In this document: positions 6,556 through 12,316 of the stretch, piece by piece
How the letters are laid out: every line of letters begins with the position of its first letter
Position numbering within the stretch: the first letter of the stretch is position 1
Assembly: GCA_052387235.1 (NCBI GenBank)
Contig: JBQTJJ010000061.1
Location: 1-12,316 of the forward strand
Length of the DNA stretch: 12,316 bases
Origin: JBQTJJ01 sp052387235
Lineage (GTDB): Bacteria > Actinomycetota > Acidimicrobiia > Acidimicrobiales > GCA-2861595
Direction: 5' to 3'
Program-made: the position numbers and the translations under genes
Notes under the pieces: model-generated
The model's database searches: none
What the model was told of the DNA's origin: nothing
Seen by the model: only the letters and a program-made list of their open reading frames with translations

Positions 6556-8490
6556 ATGCGACGCCGGATCCTCGGACTCACCGCGCTCCATCTCGCCCTC
6601 ACCGCCGCCCTCGTGGCCGCGGCGTGGAGCGCCGGGATGCTGGGCGCGCCATCGCTGATCGCCCTGCCCTGCGCCGTGGCCATCGCCCTGGTCGGGTCGC
6701 TGCGCATGAACGTGGAGCTGGGTCGCCACGCCTGCTGGGTCACCATGGTCGAGGCCGTGGTCGTGGCCATGCTCGTGTTCCTCGAGCCGGCCGGCGTGCT
6801 GGCCGCCGCCGTCCTGGGCGAGATCCTGGCCTGCGCCTGGCAGCGCCAGTCGCCGTCGAAGCTGCTCTACAACGCCGGCAGCGCCGCCACCGCCGCCATG
6901 GCCGCCGCCCTGCTCTTCGAGGGCCTCCGGGCCGACGCCGCCATGGACGGCGCCACCTGGCTGGCCGCGCTGGCCGGCGGTTGCTGCTACGCCACCGCCA
7001 CCCACGCATCGACGTCGGCCGTCCTGGGAGTGGTGGAGGGCAGGCGCTTCACCCAGGTCTTCACGGCGTCGCTCCTGCCCGTCGCCATCGCCAGCCTCAT
7101 CTCCGCCACCATCGGGCTGGTGGCGGTGGTGCTGTTCGGCGTCACGCCGGCGGCCGTCCTGCTGGTGGCCCCCCTCGTCCTGGTCATGGTGGCCGAGACC
7201 CGGCGCCTGGCCACCCAGCGGGCCGAGCAGCTGCGCTTCGAGCGCCTCTACGCCGCCTCGTCCCGCACCGGCGGCCTCACCAGCCTGCCCGAGGTCATGG
7301 CCACCCTGGCCGAGGAGGCCCGATCGCTCGTCACCGGCGCCGCCGGGATGTGCTGCACGGTGGACGCGTCCGGCGCGTGGACGGGCGTGGTCGTGAGCGA
7401 TGCCGGGGTGGTCCCCGCGTCCCGCACGGCCGTGAGCGCCGTCCTCGACCTGGCCGGCGCCGGCGGATCGTCCGAGGTCTCGGCCGAGGACGTGCCGGCG
7501 GCGGTGCGGGGCCTGTTCCCCTCGGTGGAGTCGGTGGTGGTGGCCCGGGCCGAGGGCGAGGCCGCCGCCCCCGTGGTCCTGGCCGTGTTCCGGCGCCTGT
7601 CGGCCGAGGGCGGCGCCCACGCCCGGGCCGAGGTGCTCGGCGCCTTCATCGGCCACGCCGCCCTCACCGTCGCCAACGCCCGCCTCTACGCCGACGTCGA
7701 GGATGCCCTCGCCCACCAGGTCGACCTCAACCGCCAGAAGGACGACTTCGTGGCGGCCGTCTCCCACGAGCTGCGCACCCCCCTGGCCGCCATGATCGGC
7801 TCCGTCCTCACCCTGCGCCGCATGGACGACCGGCTGCGGCCCGATCAGCGCCTCACGCTCGTGGACCTCTCGGTCCGCCAGGGCAAGCGGCTCCAGCGCC
7901 TGATCGAGGAGCTGCTCACGCTGGCCACGGTGGAGAACGCCGAGCCGCCCGCATGCAACGAGCCGGTGAGCCTCGAGGCCATGGTGGACGACATCGTCGA
8001 GGAGCTGCGAGGCCAGCGGGCCGGCGACGTGCCCGACATCCGCTTCTTCGACCACGGCGTGGGCATCGTGGCCTCGGCCGAGCAGAAGCTGCGCCAGGTC
8101 GTGTCCAACCTGGTGGAGAACGCCTGCAAGTACGCGCCGGGGAGCGCCATCGAGGTCCACCTGGCCCGGGCCGACCGGGACTCGGTGCGCCTCCAGGTGA
8201 TCGACGGGGGCCCCGGGATCCCCGCCGCCGACCGGGAGCGGGTCTTCGATCGCTTCGTCCAGCTGGACCAGTCGTCCACCCGCTCGCAGGGCGGGACCGG
8301 GCTGGGCCTGTACCTGTGCCGCCAGGTCGCGGTGCTGCTCGGGGGCACCCTCGAGCTCACCGAGGGGCCGGGCCGGGGCTGTTGCTTCACCCTCACGCTG
8401 CCCTGCGCGGCCGGGGAATCCGACGACACGGGGGAGCGCCGCCCCCGTGACGAGCGTGCACTGGCCGGCGCCACGACAGCTGGGGGTTGA
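6556..8490 (+). CDS. Membrane-bound GAF-domain sensor histidine kinase
   Basis: A 644-residue kinase. The first 215 residues contain about six or seven hydrophobic segments with very short loops, so any stimulus is probably sensed in or near the membrane. The pattern resembles integral-membrane input domains seen in other actinobacterial kinases and diguanylate cyclases. Residues about 235-375 are GAF-like. The dimerisation/phosphoacceptor motif Ser-His-Glu-Leu-Arg-Thr-Pro-Leu has H404. The ATPase part has an N-box (N518, N522), a G1 motif Asp-Gly-Gly-Pro-Gly-Ile at 550-555, an F-box near 564-567 and a G2 motif Gly-Gly-Thr-Gly-Leu-Gly-Leu at 579-585. All catalytic motifs are intact. ATG 6556 has GGAG seven bases upstream. 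Longer upstream reading in this frame runs through the protease repeat and is not real. The response regulator gene follows within 5 bp. Confidence 0.92.
   Translation: MRRRILGLTALHLALTAALVAAAWSAGMLGAPSLIALPCAVAIALVGSLRMNVELGRHACWVTMVEAVVVAMLVFLEPAGVLAAAVLGEILACAWQRQSPSKLLYNAGSAATAAMAAALLFEGLRADAAMDGATWLAALAGGCCYATATHASTSAVLGVVEGRRFTQVFTASLLPVAIASLISATIGLVAVVLFGVTPAAVLLVAPLVLVMVAETRRLATQRAEQLRFERLYAASSRTGGLTSLPEVMATLAEEARSLVTGAAGMCCTVDASGAWTGVVVSDAGVVPASRTAVSAVLDLAGAGGSSEVSAEDVPAAVRGLFPSVESVVVARAEGEAAAPVVLAVFRRLSAEGGAHARAEVLGAFIGHAALTVANARLYADVEDALAHQVDLNRQKDDFVAAVSHELRTPLAAMIGSVLTLRRMDDRLRPDQRLTLVDLSVRQGKRLQRLIEELLTLATVENAEPPACNEPVSLEAMVDDIVEELRGQRAGDVPDIRFFDHGVGIVASAEQKLRQVVSNLVENACKYAPGSAIEVHLARADRDSVRLQVIDGGPGIPAADRERVFDRFVQLDQSSTRSQGGTGLGLYLCRQVAVLLGGTLELTEGPGRGCCFTLTLPCAAGESDDTGERRPRDERALAGATTAGG
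8482..8486 (+). promoter_or_regulatory. Ribosome-binding site that fixes the response regulator start
   Basis: GGGGG lies nine bases before ATG 8496 and inside the last codons of the kinase gene. It directly abuts the in-frame TTG at 8487, too close to serve that codon, so ATG 8496 (or 8499) is favoured. Confidence 0.5.
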
Positions 8491-8495
8491 AACAG

Positions 8496-8900
8496 ATGAT
8501 GACCGAAACCAGGATCAGGACCGTGCTGGTCGCCGACGACGACCCGGACATCCGGGCCCTGCTCACGCTGAACCTGGAGCTGAGCGGGTACACGGTGGCG
8601 GTCGCAGCCAACGGCGGGGAGGCGGGTGAGCTGGCCCGGTCCCTGCTACCCGACCTCATCGTGCTCGACGGGATGATGCCGGTGAGCGACGGCCTCGACG
8701 TCCTCCAGGCCCTGAAGGCCGACGAGTCCACCACCGAGATCCCGGTGGTGATGCTGACGGCCCGGGCCAGCGACGCCGACGCGTGGGCCGGGTGGCAGGC
8801 CGGCGCCACCTACTACATGACCAAGCCGTTCGACCCGGACCACCTGCTGCAGTTCATCGAGTACCTGGACGACCCCGAGGGGCGCCCGCTGCCCGAGTGA
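8496..8900 (+). CDS. Single-domain response regulator (receiver only)
   Basis: A 134-residue CheY-like receiver. The acidic pocket D14/D15, phosphoacceptor D58 in Val-Leu-Asp-Gly-Met-Met-Pro, switch T88 and K110 in Thr-Lys-Pro-Phe are all present. Nothing follows the receiver except about 15 residues, so there is no DNA-binding or enzymatic output domain. It must act through protein contacts or as a step in a phosphorelay. It sits 5 bp after the kinase stop and is almost certainly co-translated with it, making the kinase the likely phosphodonor. An upstream in-frame TTG (8487) that overlaps the kinase stop is a less likely start. The gene ends 3 bp from the end of the convergent gene at 8904. 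Confidence 0.93.
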   Translation: MMTETRIRTVLVADDDPDIRALLTLNLELSGYTVAVAANGGEAGELARSLLPDLIVLDGMMPVSDGLDVLQALKADESTTEIPVVMLTARASDADAWAGWQAGATYYMTKPFDPDHLLQFIEYLDDPEGRPLPE

Positions 8901-8903
8901 CGG

Positions 8904-10136
8904 TCAGGACCCGGTGGCCAGAGGGACGAGGACGTCCTCTCCCTCCTCGTCCTCCACGATGCCGTAGCCGCACAGCTCGGCCAGGAGGGGCCGGCCCTCG
9001 TCGGGGCCGGTGGCGATGAGCTGGTCCTCGGGCAGGAGGACGACGTCGCGGCGGGGGCGGTAGAGGTAGCGGCCCCCCCGCCGGATGGCCAGCAGGTAGA
9101 AGCCGGTCTCCGTCTCGAGGCGGAGCGTCCCGATCCGGGCGCCGGCGGCGGCCGACCCGGCCGCCACGGGGACGCGCGCCACCACCTCGTCGGCCTCGCC
9201 GAAGGCCAGGGCCAGGATCGGGTGCAGCTCCTCGCCCTGCTCGACGGGCCACACCATCTGCTGGGCCGCGTCACCGAGCGACTCCGACGCGGCGGACAGG
9301 TGCAGCAGGCCCCGGAGCGGGGACGGGTCGGCGGCGGTGGCGGCCGAGCGCAGCACCCAGGTCTCGAGTCGCTCCTGCATCTCGTCGAGGCGGTCCTCCA
9401 GGTGCACCACCTCGGCCGCCAGCCCGGGATCGCGGAGCACCACGGCCGAGTAGGCCAGGCCCACCGCCACCTCCGAGATGTTCTTCATCTCCACCAGCGT
9501 GTCGATGGCCCGGTCCAGGTCGGGCTCGCCCTCGGGGGCGGCCGGCGGCAGCCACGGCACCTCGCCCGCCAGGGCCCGCAGGCCGGCCACGCCGGCGCCG
9601 GCGCCGCGGGCCAGCACGGTGTCGCCCGGCAGCAGGATCACGTCGTCCTCGGGGTCGGTCACCCACTCGCCCTGCCGGCGCAGGGCCACGATCCCCATGC
9701 CCAGCTCGGTGGGCAGCTCCAGGTCGCCGATGCAGCGGTGGGCCATCTCCGAGCCGTCCCGGACCCGGGCCTCGTGGCTGACCTCCTCGGCCGCGGCCAG
9801 GTCGGCCACCAGCGCCGGCGGGATGCCGAGGTGGTGGCTCACGATGCGGCCGATGTCCATGGCGGCCAGTCCGATGCGCTCGATGGCGCTCACCACGTCG
9901 AGGACCGAGGCCATGGCGTCGGCGTCGCGGGGGGAGCGGGCCGACACCACGCACAGGGTCCGCATGTCGTGGGTCAGGTCGACCAGGCTCTCACCGAGCT
10001 CGTCGACCTCGGCGGCCATGTCGGCCTCGCCGTAGTAGAGGGCGGCGTAGGCGATGTCGACCATGAGCTCGGAGATGTCCTTCGCCTCCGAGAGCAGGGC
10101 CTTGAGGTTCCTCGGTCTGTCGCTCATCACTCCCAC
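8904..10136 (-). CDS. Double PhoU-like/TrkA-C (RCK_C) regulatory protein
   Basis: A 410-residue soluble protein with an internal duplication. A PhoU-like helical region (about 9-105, with the E-A-K-D-I-S-E-L-M-V-D motif) is followed by a TrkA-C domain (about 115-190). A second PhoU-like region (about 205-305, E-M-K-N-I-S-E-V-A-V-G) is followed by a second TrkA-C domain (about 308-390). Both TrkA-C domains show the G-D-T-V-L-A-R-G or E-D-Q-L-I-A-T-G strand. TrkA-C domains bind small ligands, including c-di-AMP in some K+ systems, and gate ion transporters. The gene lies 31 bp downstream of the SLC41-type transporter on the same strand, so it probably regulates that transporter. No membrane segment is visible. 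Start choice: GTG 10136 with GGAGG 13 bases upstream, or ATG 10127, three codons later; the difference is trivial. Confidence 0.88.
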   Translation of the reverse strand: MGVMSDRPRNLKALLSEAKDISELMVDIAYAALYYGEADMAAEVDELGESLVDLTHDMRTLCVVSARSPRDADAMASVLDVVSAIERIGLAAMDIGRIVSHHLGIPPALVADLAAAEEVSHEARVRDGSEMAHRCIGDLELPTELGMGIVALRRQGEWVTDPEDDVILLPGDTVLARGAGAGVAGLRALAGEVPWLPPAAPEGEPDLDRAIDTLVEMKNISEVAVGLAYSAVVLRDPGLAAEVVHLEDRLDEMQERLETWVLRSAATAADPSPLRGLLHLSAASESLGDAAQQMVWPVEQGEELHPILALAFGEADEVVARVPVAAGSAAAGARIGTLRLETETGFYLLAIRRGGRYLYRPRRDVVLLPEDQLIATGPDEGRPLLAELCGYGIVEDEEGEDVLVPLATGS

Positions 10137-10167
10137 GACTCACACGACGCCTCCAACATAGAGCGCC

Positions 10168-11517
10168 TCAGCCCAGCCCGAGCATGGCGATCATGAGGAC
10201 GAGGCTGAAGGCGCCCACGAAGTCCACCGACGAGCTGACGACCGGGATCCCGTAGGTGTCGGGGTCGAGGCCCATGCGGACGGCGGCGATGGTGCCGTAG
10301 TAGGCGACGGCGATCACGAAGGCGGCCGCGACCAGAGTGGCGAGCAGCGACACCAGCAGCATCTGGGCCAGGCCCGGGCTGTCGTGGACCAGCAGCCGGC
10401 CCACGGCGTGGGCGCCGAGCCCGTTGAGGAGCGACACCGGGACGGCGAGGAGGAGCACGAGGGTGATGTCGCCCCGGGCCTCGCGCCCGGGCCAGGGCCG
10501 CGGCTCCACCAGGCCCAGGTTGAGCTTGGTGGCCAGGCGCCCCGAGAGGATGCCGCCCAGGGCGCCGGCGCTGCTCAGGTGGGCGGGCACGAGCACCAGG
10601 AGGGCGGGCAGGGTGGCGAAGGAATCGAAGCGCCGTTCCAGCACGATGCCGGCCATGGCGCTCACCGCGCCGGCGAGCACCAGCACCGGCAGCGACTCCC
10701 GCACGATGCGGCGCAGGAGGGTCATCCTGGATGCGACGCCGGCGGCCAGGGCGGCGGCCGACAGGCCGATGGCCAACAGGCCGAGGGCCGGGGTGACGAC
10801 GCCGATCCCCACCAGGAAGGTGGCCACGTAGAGCCCGGGCAGGGTGAGGACGTCGCCCAGGGTGGACACGAGCGGCGCGTTCACGTTGTCGAGGTCCCAG
10901 CCGTAGCGCACGGCACCGGTGGTGAGGGCGAGGGCGGCCGCGAGCACGAGCACCGAGGCGAGGGTCCCGCCCAGCACCGAGATGAGGGCCAGGTCGAGGA
11001 CGGAGATGGTGCGGTCGAGCCCCAGCACCACCGCCACCGACTTGGCGATGACGGCCAGCAGCGCCGACATGGCCAGGGTGAGCACCATCACCGCGATGAC
11101 GTTCTGGCCCAGCACGGTGGTGCGCCGCCGGGACAGCTCGAACGTGCCGGCGTGGATGGTGGTGGAGATGCGGTTGCCGAAGGCGCCGAAGACGTTGCCC
11201 CGCAGTCCGATGGCGGCCGGCACCAGCACCAGCAGGCCGGGCAGCTTCTCGAAGGTGCCGGTGATGGAGCCGAGGAAGGCGCCGGCGGCCAGGCTGGTGC
11301 TGCTGTTCAGGGCCAGGGCCACCAGGCTCTGGCGCACGGCGACGCCGCCGGGGCCGAGGAGGCCGACGAGGCGGCGCGAGACCCAGCGCAGCGGCCGGGG
11401 CCGGCGCCCGGCCAGGACGGCGACGTGCTGGGCGCTAGCCCTGGCGCGGGCCGGGACCTGCCGGGCGGAGCGCCCGGCCGAGCGCAGGCGCGGAGCGGGT
11501 GAAGGGGTGCGCACCAC
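10168..11517 (-). CDS. SLC41/MgtE-type divalent cation transporter, two fused MgtE membrane domains
   Basis: A 449-residue membrane protein, probably for Mg2+ or a related divalent cation. After a basic, low-complexity N-terminus (1-55) come two homologous membrane halves. The motif L-V-L-V-P-A then small residues, ending in a Gly/Arg-rich stretch, occurs at 97-119 and again at 307-331. The motif Gly-x-Asp-x-Asp-x4-Pro-x-Val-(Ser/Thr)-(Ser/Thr) and a later Asp occurs at 206-222 and again at 416-432. Acidic residues at this place line the ion pathway in MgtE. The cytoplasmic N-domain and CBS pair of classical MgtE are absent; the adjacent PhoU/TrkA-C protein may replace them. The frame is open far upstream, so the start is set by the ribosome site: AGGGAG (11533-11528) ten bases before GTG 11517. 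GTG 11514 is an alternative. Confidence 0.88.
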   Translation of the reverse strand: MVRTPSPAPRLRSAGRSARQVPARARASAQHVAVLAGRRPRPLRWVSRRLVGLLGPGGVAVRQSLVALALNSSTSLAAGAFLGSITGTFEKLPGLLVLVPAAIGLRGNVFGAFGNRISTTIHAGTFELSRRRTTVLGQNVIAVMVLTLAMSALLAVIAKSVAVVLGLDRTISVLDLALISVLGGTLASVLVLAAALALTTGAVRYGWDLDNVNAPLVSTLGDVLTLPGLYVATFLVGIGVVTPALGLLAIGLSAAALAAGVASRMTLLRRIVRESLPVLVLAGAVSAMAGIVLERRFDSFATLPALLVLVPAHLSSAGALGGILSGRLATKLNLGLVEPRPWPGREARGDITLVLLLAVPVSLLNGLGAHAVGRLLVHDSPGLAQMLLVSLLATLVAAAFVIAVAYYGTIAAVRMGLDPDTYGIPVVSSSVDFVGAFSLVLMIAMLGLG

Positions 11518-11610
11518 GACTGGGAGGCTCCCTCGACACCATGGCCAGGATCTTAGGGGGGCCGGCGGCGCCGGTCCGGGTTCTGTGCGAGTGACGTAGC
11601 GTGGCCCGAG

Positions 11611-12316
11611 ATGGCCCTCGCCCCCCGCCGCCGCCGCCGGCGCCGGCCGCGCTGGCTCCTGGTGGGCATGCTGCTCACCGTCACCGTGCTGCTGGTCAAC
11701 TCGGCGATGTCGGGCTCCGACAACCCCTCGCGCCGGCTGGCGCAGCTGGCCTACCTCGACAAGGTGCGGCCCCAGGTCGACCGCTCCACCGCCCAGGGCG
11801 CCTCCATCGGCCAGCTCCGCGCCGAGGCGGCGCGCCTCGGCCGGCAGGGGACGTCCCGGCGCATGGCTCGCGTCACGAGGGAGGCGGACGAGGTGCTGGC
11901 CGGCATCCGCCGGACCAAGCCCCCCGACTCGCTGGCCACGGCCCACAGCATCCTCGTCGCGACGGCTGCCATCCGCTCCCGGGTGGCGGCCGCAGTGGCG
12001 GACGGGCTCACCGCCGCCTTCACGGACGGGCCGGCCGACCCGGCGGTGGACGCGCTGACCAGGGCGGGCGAGGAGATGCTGGCCGCCGACCGCACCTACC
12101 GGGTCTTCGTCGACGCCTTTCCCCGCCAGGAGGACGTGTCGGCGCCGCTCCTGCCGGTGTCGAGCTGGGCGTCCGATGCGGCACTGTGGACCCGGCCCGA
12201 GCTGGCCGCCTTCGTGACCTCGATCCGCTCCAGCACCACCCCGAGCGCCGTCCACGACGTGGGCGTGCTGAGCGTGGCCACCAACCCCGCCGCGGTGGCC
12301 AAGGAGGGCAACGCCT
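11611..12316 (+). CDS. Unrecognised single-pass membrane or secreted protein (3' end outside the window)
   Basis: An open frame from ATG 11611 runs to the window edge, with 235 codons visible and no stop. The N-terminus is strongly basic (seven consecutive Arg in residues 6-12), followed by one hydrophobic segment at about 15-32, fitting a type II anchor or uncleaved signal. Residues 40-160 are Ala/Arg/Glu-rich and probably helical. After about residue 180 the composition shifts towards Ser, Thr, Pro and Val, as at the start of an extracellular beta-rich domain. I do not recognise the family and assign no function. It is divergent from the transporter gene. TAGCGT at 11597-11602 ends eight bases before the ATG and could be the -10 of a leaderless transcript; no convincing -35 or Shine-Dalgarno sequence is seen. 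Confidence 0.75.
   Translation, partial: MALAPRRRRRRRPRWLLVGMLLTVTVLLVNSAMSGSDNPSRRLAQLAYLDKVRPQVDRSTAQGASIGQLRAEAARLGRQGTSRRMARVTREADEVLAGIRRTKPPDSLATAHSILVATAAIRSRVAAAVADGLTAAFTDGPADPAVDALTRAGEEMLAADRTYRVFVDAFPRQEDVSAPLLPVSSWASDAALWTRPELAAFVTSIRSSTTPSAVHDVGVLSVATNPAAVAKEGNA

Noticed and set aside
5878..8160. Long minus-strand frame with its own repeats across the protease tail and kinase
   Set aside because: The Pro/Ala/Gln/Arg repeats are the reverse translation of the 15-bp repeat, and the remainder is low-complexity. The plus strand holds intact catalytic motifs.
8487..8495. TTG at 8487 as start of the response regulator
   Set aside because: The GGGGG ribosome site directly abuts it, which is too close. 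ATG 8496 has suitable spacing.
9222..10196. Plus-strand frame opposite the PhoU/TrkA-C gene, and a similar one at 10384-11502
   Set aside because: Both are His/Gly/Gln-rich shadows without domains, while the minus strand shows duplicated, family-typical domains.
11540..11542. ATG at 11542 (minus) as start of the transporter gene
   Set aside because: It is out of frame with the transporter. The in-frame GTG 11517 has AGGGAG ten bases upstream.

Overview
This is a very GC-rich, densely coded chromosomal stretch. Third codon positions are almost always G or C, and GTG starts and start codons placed at or near predicted transcription starts are common. The gene types (CsoR-type copper repressor, LigD-family polymerase, secreted subtilase with tandem repeats, PhoU/TrkA-C plus SLC41-type transporter) point to a high-GC Actinomycetota, possibly Acidimicrobiia or a relative. 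That placement is inference from gene style, not from a marker gene. I see no rRNA, tRNA, IS element, integrase or CRISPR array. No gene-free gap exceeds about 140 bp.

Left (30-2875, minus strand): a copper-resistance operon, read right to left. It runs csoR repressor, CPH-type (P1B-3) copper ATPase with a His-rich N-terminus, CopZ-like HMA copper chaperone, and a small Cys/His protein of unknown role. The ATPase stop and the copZ start overlap as ATGA. A CsoR-like operator lies inside the csoR promoter, which appears to give a leaderless transcript.

2938-4563 (plus): a DNA repair gene, divergent from csoR, with a LigD-type 3'-phosphoesterase domain fused to a LigD-type primase/polymerase domain. 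It has no ligase domain and carries two substitutions in the nucleotide-binding part of the polymerase site.

Centre (4700-8900, plus): three closely spaced genes. The first is a secreted subtilisin-like protease whose last 155 residues contain 28 uninterrupted five-residue units with an aromatic residue at every fifth position (mostly Gly-Ser-Arg-Trp-Ala). The second is a membrane GAF histidine kinase and the third a single-domain response regulator. The repeat tail is the most unusual item in the window. The arrangement suggests, but does not prove, a shared envelope or signalling role.

Right (8904-11517, minus): a two-gene transport operon. The upstream gene is a duplicated SLC41/MgtE-type cation transporter without the usual cytoplasmic MgtE and CBS domains. 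The downstream gene is a soluble protein with two PhoU-like plus TrkA-C units, which could supply the missing regulatory function. The last gene (11611 to the window edge, plus) is an unrecognised single-pass membrane or secreted protein cut off by the end of the window.
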